A stretch of DNA of 24,001 nt from JAPLKX01 sp035530195 (GTDB lineage Bacteria > Hydrogenedentota > Hydrogenedentia > Hydrogenedentales > SLHB01). The DNA lies in assembly GCA_035530195.1 (NCBI GenBank), contig DATKVG010000124.1, forward strand, positions 1-24,001. The letters run 5' to 3'. Every line of letters begins with the position of its first letter. Position 1 is the first letter of the stretch. A model generated the notes under the pieces. It saw nothing but the letters and a program-made list of their open reading frames with translations, was not told the DNA's origin and searched no databases. Shown here piece after piece: positions 8,467-16,024 of this stretch. The translations under genes and the position numbers were made by a program.

Positions 8467-8517
8467 CTGTAAACGCGGCTTCTTAGCCGCTTTAGTGTGT
8501 GCCGGCTAGTTTACAGG
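8466..8517. repeat. Nested inverted repeats upstream of paralogue D
   Basis: CCTGTAAAC (8466-8474) pairs exactly with GTTTACAGG (8509-8517). Inside it lies a second perfect hairpin, GCGGCT (8475-8480), a TCTT loop and AGCCGC (8485-8490). The outer repeat ends 25 bases before the start codon of D, so if transcribed it would be in the leader of D; it could be an operator or an RNA structure. Confidence 0.55.
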
Positions 8518-8542
8518 CGGGCACTTTGGAGAATTGGATATT

Positions 8543-9796
8543 ATGAAGGGTAAATCTGGTGGACGCCGCAACCTTCTGTTTGTGGCCCTGTTTTTTGCCC
8601 TTGCGGCCCTCGCGGTCGCAGTCATGCACGTCTTTCCGCGCAACACCATCCCGCCTGAATCCGCCGAAACGGCCACGCGGCGGGCCGACCGCCAGAACAA
8701 TGGCTGGTTCGTGCTCGAGCAACTCCTGGCCGAAGTTCCCGCGCGGCCGCAGGCGTTGTGGGGCCCGTTACGTGACGACCCTCGAATGGAGGGCAATTAC
8801 CAGCCGGAACCGGGATCGCTGGGCAGCCGGGTGGGCGTCGGCCGGCCTGATGACGACCCCCTTTTGCAGGAGTACCTCGCTTCGGCGTCCCGGCTGGTTC
8901 CCCGCATGCGCGAGGTCCTTGCCAAACCGTACATTCTGTTGCCGCCGGAGGCTTGCAAGTACGGCAGCGAGGCGTTCTATCTTCCGGGTGTCGGTCGTAA
9001 CAAGTACTTCAATCAAGAGCGCTCTCTATTTCCTCTCCTTATCACGCACGCGTTCATCCTGAGCGGCCAGGCCGGCGGAAGCGGCGAGAGCGGCGCGGTG
9101 CTGCGCGATTTGATCGAACTCATGGACCGGATGCGCGAAGCCAGCATAGCTGAGTATGTCCACCTGAACAATTTAACCGTTTTCGAGATCCTGCCGCGGT
9201 TGCAGCCCGAACATCAGCGCGCACTCCTTGAATGGGCGGTGCGGATGCAATCGCACCAACGGCCGTCGCGCGAGAAGATCGAGTTCGACCTCCGCCAGCA
9301 GAAGGTATTGCTCGACGCGCTTATGAAGGAAGGAAGCTTGTTCTACCCTCTCGAGGCCACCGGATACCTCCGCTACCGGACGTTGTTTATGCGCCACTTC
9401 GATTATGCGTTCAAGACGGCGTACATGTATCCCAACGAGTTCGAGCAACTCGCCGGGCAAGACCCCACCGTAATGAAGTTTGAAACGGCCTATTATTTCG
9501 GGTTCAGTCTTACATCGAACGTGCGCTTCAATGCTTCCTGGAATTATTTGATGAACTGCTCGATCCTGATACTGGCTATCGAGCTTTATCGCCACGATAA
9601 CGGAGAGTTTCCCGCGTCTTTGCAGGAACTTGTGCCCGGATATATCGCAACGCTGCCGGACGATGTGTATGCAGGCCGCGGCATGACATACCTCTACGAA
9701 TGCACCGCCGATGCCTATCGGCTCCTCGATCATACCCACTCCAATGATAAGGCGGTGTTTGCCCGTAAACTGGAACCACGTGAGAAACCACATTGA
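8543..9796 (+). CDS. Array paralogue D: membrane-anchored protein with GspG-like C-terminal module
   Basis: A 417-residue member of the array family. ATG 8543 is preferred to the in-frame TTG at 8534 because GGAG at 8528-8531 is correctly spaced only for the ATG. The basic N-terminus (MKGKSGGRRN) precedes a membrane segment at about residues 11-28. The blocks are DRQNNGWFVLEQLLAEVP, YQPEPGSLGSRVGVGRPDDDPLLQEYL, then a long divergent helical region, then the C-terminal ILAIELYRHDNGEFPASLQELVPGY. The GspG-like tail after that is eroded: the DPF-G-PF block reads DDVYAGRGMTYLYE and the terminal LYS-G element is lost, so D is the least typical intact copy at the C-terminus. Its stop overlaps the start of E by one base. 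Confidence 0.87.
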   Translation: MKGKSGGRRNLLFVALFFALAALAVAVMHVFPRNTIPPESAETATRRADRQNNGWFVLEQLLAEVPARPQALWGPLRDDPRMEGNYQPEPGSLGSRVGVGRPDDDPLLQEYLASASRLVPRMREVLAKPYILLPPEACKYGSEAFYLPGVGRNKYFNQERSLFPLLITHAFILSGQAGGSGESGAVLRDLIELMDRMREASIAEYVHLNNLTVFEILPRLQPEHQRALLEWAVRMQSHQRPSREKIEFDLRQQKVLLDALMKEGSLFYPLEATGYLRYRTLFMRHFDYAFKTAYMYPNEFEQLAGQDPTVMKFETAYYFGFSLTSNVRFNASWNYLMNCSILILAIELYRHDNGEFPASLQELVPGYIATLPDDVYAGRGMTYLYECTADAYRLLDHTHSNDKAVFARKLEPREKPH

Positions 9797-11073
9797 TGAA
9801 AAGGACCGGTAAAATGGTCCGGCGCCGCCACCTGGTGATTGTTTTCTTGTTGTTTGGCGGAATGGGTGTGCTGGTAGTCATGGCCAACCTGCGTGAGCCG
9901 GTGAATCTGCCGCTCAACGAACCGGCGGAGATTACGGCCAAACGGCTGGACCAACAGAACAACGCCTACTACGTCCTGATGGAGGCAGCCGAACTCCTCC
10001 CGGAGCCGCCCCCACCGCTCGAACTCAAAGATGACAAGGGCTGGTCTTACGCCTACAAGCCCGAGGATGATTCGATCGGCAGCCTGCTTAATATCAACCG
10101 GCCGGACGACGACCCGCTCCTGCTCGAGTACATCGAGAAATCGCTGCCGGCTTTCGATCACGCCCTGAAAGCCGTGGAAAAACCTTGGTTCTTCTATGCG
10201 ACCGACCCGGGCGCCGACGTTTCCGCCAGAAGTACCCCGGTAAGTTTGTGGCACCTGTTAGAGGTGTGTTTTGTTCAAGCGAAGGTTCATTCCTGCTCGG
10301 ACGACCCGCGTGAAGATGCCTGCTCGTTCTTGTACGACACCACGCGCATCTCGAGCGTTGTCCACTCCGGTAGCGGTCCCCGCTTCTCTTCGGCGCCGGA
10401 AACGGCGGACGTCATCCAGAAGGCGTCGCCGGATCATCAGCACTGGATCGGCGAATGGCTTGCACAGTTCCGCAGCGCGTGGCAACCGCCGACGCAAGGC
10501 ATGGACGAGTACTTGCGTAGCATTTACCGGCTGCCGGCGGCCCCTGAATCAGAGAAGGCGCCCCTGCCCCTCCGGCTCGTTGCAAACGCCGGGCTTAACC
10601 GATTAAAGAAGAATGTGTACCGGCACGAACAAGACCTGCGCAAGGCCGCGGGCATGACTTATGTCCAGTACGATCAGTACAGGAAACAGCACCCGGATTT
10701 TCTCAACTTCAACGTGTGGGGCATGGGGACGCCGTACCTCGCCGCGAACAGCTCTACGGTTGCCGCGCTCGACGGGTTGTTGGTTGTAGTGGCTTTGGAA
10801 TCCTATCGGCGCGACCGGGGCGAGTATCCGGAAACGCTCGATGCGCTCGTTCCGGATTACGTGGCGGAACTGCCCCAAAACCCGTTTGACGGTCAGGACT
10901 TCACGTACGCCCGCGCGGACGGCACCTACCTCTTGTGTTGTGTGGGCGGCCACCGCTCGGGCGAGTCCTGGCAGGATCACCAGTACTTCCTTATATACGC
11001 GCCCGAAGACCAGCGCAGCAACTTTTGGAGGAAGCTGCGGAAAACGGCGCGCAATCCCGGGAGAACACAGTGA
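9796..11073 (+). CDS. Array paralogue E: membrane-anchored protein with GspG-like C-terminal module
   Basis: A 425-residue member of the array family. ATG 9796 shares one base with the TGA of D (TGATG). A second in-frame ATG at 9814 has AAGGA upstream, but 9796 is favoured because the extra residues (MKRTGK) match the start of F. Blocks: a basic N-terminus, membrane segment (about 13-30), LDQQNNAYYVLMEAAELLP, NRPDDDPLLLEY, KASPDHQHW and the C-terminal VALESYRRDRGEYPETLDAL with LPQNPFDGQDFTYAR. The middle carries CSDDPREDAC, a Cys-x8-Cys pair shared with F and G. E and F are the most alike of all the copies, especially in the first 130 residues, pointing to a relatively recent duplication. Confidence 0.88.
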   Translation: MKRTGKMVRRRHLVIVFLLFGGMGVLVVMANLREPVNLPLNEPAEITAKRLDQQNNAYYVLMEAAELLPEPPPPLELKDDKGWSYAYKPEDDSIGSLLNINRPDDDPLLLEYIEKSLPAFDHALKAVEKPWFFYATDPGADVSARSTPVSLWHLLEVCFVQAKVHSCSDDPREDACSFLYDTTRISSVVHSGSGPRFSSAPETADVIQKASPDHQHWIGEWLAQFRSAWQPPTQGMDEYLRSIYRLPAAPESEKAPLPLRLVANAGLNRLKKNVYRHEQDLRKAAGMTYVQYDQYRKQHPDFLNFNVWGMGTPYLAANSSTVAALDGLLVVVALESYRRDRGEYPETLDALVPDYVAELPQNPFDGQDFTYARADGTYLLCCVGGHRSGESWQDHQYFLIYAPEDQRSNFWRKLRKTARNPGRTQ

Positions 11074-12335
11074 CAAGACGAGCCGGCAAACGATTGAGCC
11101 GCCGCCACCTCATAATTGTGGTTGTGCTGTTCGGCGGCGTGGGCATTCTGGTAGTCCTGGCCAATCTCAGGCAGCCTCTGAACCTGGTCATCGATGAGGC
11201 GCCGGAAGTAACCGCAAAACGCCTCGACACGCAAAACAATGCCTATTACGTGCTGACTGAGGCGGCAAAGCTGCTCCCTGAGTCACCACCGGATCTCAAA
11301 CTCAAGGATGAGCAAGGTTGGGATTACTATTACGCCCCGGAGCACGATTCGCTCGGTAAGATGCTGGGAATCAGACGCCCCGACGACGACCCGCTCCTGA
11401 TCGAGTACATGGACAAATGTCTGCCGGCCCTCAACGCGATCCTCCCTGCGTTTGACAAGCCTTGGTTTCTCTACCCGCCGCATTCGTTTGAACCTGCCGA
11501 AGAAAAACAGCTCGGAAATGAGCGGGCCAGGCTGTCGCAGTTGGTGGATCTCTATCTCGCGGAGGCGCGAATGTGCCCGTGCTCTGAAGATCCCGATACC
11601 GACACCTGCACCAATCTTCACAACGCGATGCGCCTTTCGTGCCTGCTGGGAACCGATGGCGTGAAACGATCCCATTCGCAAGTGGAGGCCGCGGAGGTCA
11701 TCCGTAAGGCGTCGGCGGACCATCAGCACAAAATGGCGGCGTGGCTTGGACAGTTGCGTGCCGGCTGGAAACCGCCGTTGACCGCCATCGACCGCGTTAT
11801 CCGGGGTGTCTATGCTACGACGCTGGGACCGCTGGCGGACAAAGAACTCTGGCCGGTGCGTTTGTTTTGGAATGCCCGGATTGCGCAGCTAAAGAGGGCC
11901 TTATACCGGCAGGAAGCGTACATTCGCAAAATCAGTTGCATGACTCAACGGCAGTACGGAGATTATCTGCGCGAACATCCGAAGTTTAGAAAGACCTATT
12001 TGTCCGCCGAGTTCTTGCAGTTCCGCGCGTGCAACACGGAATTCTTTGGCACGGTCGACGGGCTGTCGATCGTAGTGGCCCTGGAGTTGTTCCGCCGTGA
12101 CCGTGGCGGATATCCCCAATCGCTTTCCGAACTGGTTCCACAGTACCTGGCGCAACTGCCCGAAAACCCGTTTTGCGCCCGGCCTTTTGCCTACGCCAGA
12201 GAAGGCGGCGACTATGTCCTTTACTGTGTCTCGGATGAACCCCCTGGCCGCCCGCCGCATCATTTCCTGCTGTATGCGCCCAAAGACCGGCGGGACAACT
12301 TCTGGATGCCGTCAAGGCCGGAGGCGGGAGCATGA
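11070..12335 (+). CDS. Array paralogue F: membrane-anchored protein with GspG-like C-terminal module (GTG start)
   Basis: A 421-residue member of the array family. The frame is open back to 10935, but the start is placed at GTG 11070, which overlaps the stop of E by four bases (GTGA), follows GGGAG, and gives an N-terminus (MTRRAGKRLSRRH) that aligns with E. Blocks: membrane segment (about 14-32), LDTQNNAYYVLTEAAKLLP, RRPDDDPLLIEY, CSEDPDTDTC, KASADHQHK, and the C-terminal VALELFRRDRGGYPQSLSEL, LPENPFCARPFAYAR and YVLYCVSDE. The final 30 residues (LLYAPKDRRDNFW) match the end of E, a tail not seen in A, B, C, D or G. Function unknown; the set is presumed to act outside the cytoplasm on a membrane tether. 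Confidence 0.88.
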   Translation: MTRRAGKRLSRRHLIIVVVLFGGVGILVVLANLRQPLNLVIDEAPEVTAKRLDTQNNAYYVLTEAAKLLPESPPDLKLKDEQGWDYYYAPEHDSLGKMLGIRRPDDDPLLIEYMDKCLPALNAILPAFDKPWFLYPPHSFEPAEEKQLGNERARLSQLVDLYLAEARMCPCSEDPDTDTCTNLHNAMRLSCLLGTDGVKRSHSQVEAAEVIRKASADHQHKMAAWLGQLRAGWKPPLTAIDRVIRGVYATTLGPLADKELWPVRLFWNARIAQLKRALYRQEAYIRKISCMTQRQYGDYLREHPKFRKTYLSAEFLQFRACNTEFFGTVDGLSIVVALELFRRDRGGYPQSLSELVPQYLAQLPENPFCARPFAYAREGGDYVLYCVSDEPPGRPPHHFLLYAPKDRRDNFWMPSRPEAGA

Positions 12336-13609
12336 TCGCGCGCAGTGCCGCTGTTAGAAACACGATGGTAGTCTTGTGTCTTTTCGGTCTCGCGGCGTTG
12401 ATAATCGTCGTGGCGCACCTCCGTGCGCCGTACGTCCCTTACGAGGAACCGCCGGAACGCGTGGCCAAACGGCTCGACCGCGAGAATAACGCCTACTACG
12501 CGCTCGTTGACGCGGCGGCCCTGTTGCCGCTCACGCCGCCCGAAATCGGCTATATCAAGGACGAAACCGGGTTTGAATCCAAGTTTAAGCCGGAGCCGGG
12601 TTCCGTTGGCGAGTTACTCCGCGTCTGGCGGCCCGACGACGACCCGCTCCTGCTCGAATTCGTTGAAAAATCAAAACCTGCCCTGAAGCTTGCCCGCGCG
12701 GCCGCCTCGAAACCCTACTTGTTGTTTTCGCCGGTTGATTGGACAGCCTCCTATGAGCAGTTGGAGAGACGTGCCTTCCAAAACCTGCCGTCATTGTACC
12801 AATTGCGCGGTCTCCTTGTTCTGGACTCGGCGTCGAAGTCGTGTTCCACCAACCCGGCGGAAGACGCCTGCCGCCTGATGCAGCAAGCCCTCGAATTATC
12901 ATTCAAGATGAATGCGGATCGGTATTGCTGGTTTGAGCCCGCCGAAACATTTGCCACGGACGTGATCCGGAAGTCGTGCATCGAGCATCAGCGGGAAATG
13001 CTGCAGTGGCTGGACAAGACCCGCCGCGACTGGACCCCGCCCAGAGCAGCGATTGATTTCGCAATACGGAACGTGTTGGAAGCGGATTTGACTGACGACC
13101 CAAATTACCGCCCGAACATGTGGCGACGCATCGCCACGTCGGTTGAAATGAGAATGGCGTTTTCCCGTGCAAAACTGTTTGTCCGGCGGCGTGAAAAGCT
13201 GTACCGGGATGCCGCACAACTCACCTTCCTCCAGTACAATCTGCAGAAGGAAAAGTTCAAACCCCTTCAGACGCCGCCAAGGCGATATTTTAGTCTCTTT
13301 CTTCACGGCGCCTCCGTAAACGCCAACTCCCGGTTCTTTGCGCGAGTCGACGGACTGCGCATCGCGACTGCGCTCGAGTTGTACCGGCACGACCATGCGA
13401 GTTACCCCGACTCACTCGATTCCCTCGCGTCCGACTACCTTTCCGAACTCCCCCTAAACCCTTACGACGGCTCACCCTTCTCCTACCAACGGGAAGGGGA
13501 GGATTATATTCTTTACTGTCCCATGAAGGTGGTAACTCATAATCCTGCGGTATCGCGCGGCGGCAAGCTGATCTTTCACATGCCGGCCGGCGCGGAGTCA
13601 CCGCCATGA
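12332..13609 (+). CDS. Array paralogue G: membrane-anchored protein with GspG-like C-terminal module
   Basis: A 425-residue member of the array family. ATG 12332 overlaps the stop of F by four bases (ATGA) and follows GGCGGGAG. Blocks: basic N-terminus, membrane segment (about 11-28), LDRENNAYYALVDAAALLP, WRPDDDPLLLEFVEKSKPALKLARAAASKPYLLF, CSTNPAEDAC, SCIEHQREM, and the C-terminal IATALELYRHDHASYPDSLDSLASDYLSELPLNPYDGSPFSYQREGEDYILYC shortened here to its key elements DHASYP, LPLNPYDG and YILYC. It is the last intact copy. Its stop overlaps the start of the degraded copy H by four bases, showing that H was once part of the same coupled series. Confidence 0.88.
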   Translation: MIARSAAVRNTMVVLCLFGLAALIIVVAHLRAPYVPYEEPPERVAKRLDRENNAYYALVDAAALLPLTPPEIGYIKDETGFESKFKPEPGSVGELLRVWRPDDDPLLLEFVEKSKPALKLARAAASKPYLLFSPVDWTASYEQLERRAFQNLPSLYQLRGLLVLDSASKSCSTNPAEDACRLMQQALELSFKMNADRYCWFEPAETFATDVIRKSCIEHQREMLQWLDKTRRDWTPPRAAIDFAIRNVLEADLTDDPNYRPNMWRRIATSVEMRMAFSRAKLFVRRREKLYRDAAQLTFLQYNLQKEKFKPLQTPPRRYFSLFLHGASVNANSRFFARVDGLRIATALELYRHDHASYPDSLDSLASDYLSELPLNPYDGSPFSYQREGEDYILYCPMKVVTHNPAVSRGGKLIFHMPAGAESPP

Positions 13610-14164
13610 CGAGCACGCGACGTACCATCGTGCGCAATGTCTTTATCGTGGCACTTCTCTTCAGCCTAATGTCGGTGCTCGTCGCTTTCGTCCACCTCTA
13701 TCAGCCCGCGCCCATCATCCCGCCGGGCCCGCCCGAGCGCCTCGAGATGGCCAAGGATCGCGCGCTGAACGGTTGGTGGTTGTGCTGCGACGCGTGCGAC
13801 CTGGCGCCGCGCCGCCCACGCCCGATATGAATATCGAGCCGATTTGACAGCGAGATCTACGGGCCGTACGAGCCGGCGCCGGGTTCACTGGGCGAGTTGC
13901 TGCGCATCCGGTGCCCGGACGACGACGCCGCGATCGCGGAATATGTCCGCCGCGCGGCTCCCAGCGTGGATCTGGCCCGGCGCGCGATCTCAAAGCCCGT
14001 TTATGTTTGGCAGGTTACGGGATGGCGTAGCCACGAACCGCCTGGATGCGCAACAACTGGTCAATTTGCTGATTGCCGCGGCGCACGAGGGGTCGCGGGC
14101 CGGGGATCACGCGGGCGCGTGCGGCCTCGTACGACGTGTGGCGAGAGCTAGCGCGACCGATTGA
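13606..14164 (+). pseudogene. Array paralogue H: degraded, truncated copy
   Basis: The N-terminus is a normal family start (ATG 13606 in an ATGA overlap with G, then a membrane segment and ALNGWWLCCDACDL). An in-frame TGA stops it at 13828-13830, after about 74 codons. The same frame resumes beyond the stop with YEPAPGSLGELLRIRCPDDD and RRAISKPVYVW, so the stop is a nonsense change and not a frameshift. Around 13990-14025 homology moves to the next frame (RLDAQQLVNLLIAAAHEG, ending at 14164), meaning an insertion of one base or loss of two. The whole C-terminal half, including the GspG-like module, is missing. The Cys-x8-Cys pair has its first Cys replaced by Ser. UGA readthrough is unlikely because UGA ends D, E, F and G. 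Confidence 0.85.
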
Positions 14165-14189
14165 AGTCCAACCAGAATCCGCCGCCGGT

Positions 14190-15743
14190 TCACGATGACG
14201 CCCGCATCTCGTCCAGCTCGTCCTTGCACACGCTTAATGCCGCGTCATAATCGCGGACAAGCCAGTCGGGCGCCTCGCTCCGCACCAGGGGAATCCGGTG
14301 CAGGATCAGGCCCGCACGGTACCAGCCCGCCGCCATGCAGGCCGCCGCAAACGCCTCGTCGCTCACCACCAGCCGTTGGACGAACTCCAGCGGTTTACCC
14401 GTCTCGCCCCGCACCCAGTTGTCGAGGATGGTGAACAGCGGGTGGCGCCCCTCGACACGCAGCCGGTCGTCGGCGATCAGCACCAACTCCGGGTTCATGA
14501 ACTTCAGCCGCCGGTACGTGAGCATCCAGATCAGCGCGGTCTCAAGGTCCTGATGCCAACTCCTCTCGCCAAACCGGCTCACGTTGAGCAACGACAACGC
14601 CTCGTCCTCATCACCCACGCGCAATGCCTCCAGCACCCGCAACCAGTGGACTTCCGGGCGCGACAGCAGCAACGGCCTGCGCGACGCGATGGACTGAAAT
14701 TCTTCCGCGTTCCAGAACCGTCTCTGCGGGATGGCTTGCATGTAGTAGATCAGTTCGCGGTTAATGCCGGGCGGGGGCGTCAACTGGTCCCATACGGGCT
14801 CGATGGGGCGGTACACGCGGCGGAAAAACAGGACCTTCAACCAGATGGCGGCGAGGGACGGTTCGGCGAGGGCGTGCAACCAGACATCAAGCGCCCGCTC
14901 GAGCCGGCCGGCCCGGCGGAAGTACTCGCCCACGGCGTCTATGACCAGCGGTCGATTCTTGCCGAACCGCAAAGCGAGTTCGAACGCAGCGTCCGCTTTG
15001 TCACGCGCAGATTTCTCGTAAAAAAAACCCTGCAACACACGGATATCGGGGTCATTAGGGGCCATCTTAAGGGCCTGGGCCATGAGGGTGGCGGCCTTGC
15101 TGGGGTTCTCCGCGGCGCTCAACACAGCGAGTCGTGCAAGCCGGCCCGCTTCATCACGTCCAGTCATCTGGTGGCGGTTGAGGACTTCGCTCGCAGCGAT
15201 ATCGTTGCCTTCTCGTACAAGTTTGTCGGCCTGAAACAGCCGCCAGCGTTTTGAAGCATTCGTGCGGCCGTGCCACCAATTGAACAAGTTGTCGAAGGCC
15301 GGGTAGCGTCCTTCGGCAACCAGGGCCTCGACCACGAGCAGGGCGGGATCTTCCTGCCAGCAAAACGCGTCGGGGGTCTCGCCGTGGATAGCCAGGAGGC
15401 CCGCAACGTCGCCCAACTTGTGCCGGGCGGTAATCTCGAGTTGGGTCAGCGGGGCGCGGAGACCGGCGTACGTCACCAAGGATTTTGCTTCACGCACAAT
15501 TTTGATGGCCTGGGCGGACTCTCCAGACTGTAACAGCTTTTCGGCATCGAGATAGGTCTCGACGACAAGGCGACGCTGTTTTCGCCGAGGCTGGAGGAAC
15601 CACCATCCGGCGAACGCCCCAGCCGCTAGAACCACCGCCAGCAGCAAGAACCACCCGGTGCCCCCCGAACCACTCCCTCCCCCGCATCCCGGCAGCAACA
15701 CTATCCCCGCCATCAATACCGTCACGTGCCGCCATATCCGCAT
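14190..15743 (-). CDS. Membrane-anchored helical-repeat (TPR-like) protein
   Basis: A 517-residue protein of unknown function. Residues 1-18 look like a signal sequence ending in a lipobox-like LPGC (C20). A Gly/Ser linker follows, then a second hydrophobic segment (about 31-50) and a basic cluster (PRRKQRR). By the positive-inside rule the large remainder would face the cytoplasm. From about residue 60 the protein is almost all amphipathic helix with TPR-like spacing; the best stretch is around residues 230-320 (ALKMAPNDPDIRVLQGFFYE, then FRRAGRLERALDVWLHAL). TPR-type arrays usually act as protein-binding scaffolds. GGGGGAT lies four bases before the start. The gene converges on the degraded end of the array, 25 bp from pseudogene H, and is probably not part of that operon. 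Confidence 0.8.
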   Translation of the reverse strand: MRIWRHVTVLMAGIVLLPGCGGGSGSGGTGWFLLLAVVLAAGAFAGWWFLQPRRKQRRLVVETYLDAEKLLQSGESAQAIKIVREAKSLVTYAGLRAPLTQLEITARHKLGDVAGLLAIHGETPDAFCWQEDPALLVVEALVAEGRYPAFDNLFNWWHGRTNASKRWRLFQADKLVREGNDIAASEVLNRHQMTGRDEAGRLARLAVLSAAENPSKAATLMAQALKMAPNDPDIRVLQGFFYEKSARDKADAAFELALRFGKNRPLVIDAVGEYFRRAGRLERALDVWLHALAEPSLAAIWLKVLFFRRVYRPIEPVWDQLTPPPGINRELIYYMQAIPQRRFWNAEEFQSIASRRPLLLSRPEVHWLRVLEALRVGDEDEALSLLNVSRFGERSWHQDLETALIWMLTYRRLKFMNPELVLIADDRLRVEGRHPLFTILDNWVRGETGKPLEFVQRLVVSDEAFAAACMAAGWYRAGLILHRIPLVRSEAPDWLVRDYDAALSVCKDELDEMRASS

Positions 15744-15837
15744 GTCGATCCCCCAAGTCGAGCCAATTCCTTATGGGTGACCCCCATAGCATAGCCAATT
15801 GGCCCGCCCACAACAAAGTATGCTTGCCTGCGCGTAA

Positions 15838-15856
15838 GTCCGAAATCATTTCGGAC
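15838..15856. promoter_or_regulatory. Perfect 19-bp palindrome, possible operator
   Basis: GTCCGAAAT (15838-15846) and ATTTCGGAC (15848-15856) are exact reverse complements around a single central base. With a loop this short it is more likely a dimeric regulator site on DNA than an RNA hairpin. It lies between the divergent TPR-like and UroD-family genes, about 95 bp from the former and 170 bp from the latter. Confidence 0.5.
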
Positions 15857-15899
15857 CTACTCTTGTAATCGCTACGGGTGCACCCCTACTATTATTCTC

Positions 15900-15960
15900 T
15901 TTCATCCTTCATATTTCATCCTTCATCCTTTTCCCCATACCCCAAACCCCATACCCCAAA
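15900..15960. repeat. Two tandem direct-repeat pairs in a pyrimidine-rich tract
   Basis: TTTCATCCTTCAT occurs at 15900-15912 and 15914-15926. CCCCATACCCCAAA occurs at 15933-15946 and 15947-15960 with no gap. The tract is almost purine-free on the plus strand apart from scattered A. A reading frame runs through it into the UroD-family gene, but its translation is repetitive and is not part of that protein. Confidence 0.65.
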
Positions 15961-16024
15961 CCCGGTTTTTCACCCTTGCCTTTCCTCTCTCCCGGCTACT
16001 AAAATGCACCCAAGGAGGCATATC

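Larger units (their letters stand above)
8231..8542. other. 312-bp gene-free spacer rich in hairpins and repeats
   Basis: The only gap above 300 bp in the array. It holds four hairpins (8302-8321, 8375-8394, 8435-8454 and 8475-8490), a direct repeat with a 60-bp period and a 9-bp inverted repeat enclosing the last hairpin. Several short frames cross it on the plus strand, but they are repeats of the same low-information sequence and none has a ribosome site or family match. It may be a REP-like or regulatory segment that separates expression of A-C from that of D-H. Confidence 0.6.

Noticed and set aside
8268..8509. Three overlapping plus-strand frames in the repeat-rich spacer
   Set aside because: Each is a translation of the same hairpin repeats in a different frame; none has a start signal or family match.
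13828..13830. In-frame TGA in copy H read as selenocysteine or reassigned codon
   Set aside because: TGA is the functional stop of D, E, F and G; no SECIS-like hairpin was evident and H also has a frameshift and truncation.
14298..15254. 318-codon plus-strand frame across the TPR-like gene
   Set aside because: The minus-strand gene has a signal sequence, membrane segment and helical repeats; the plus frame has none and is rich in Arg, Pro and His.
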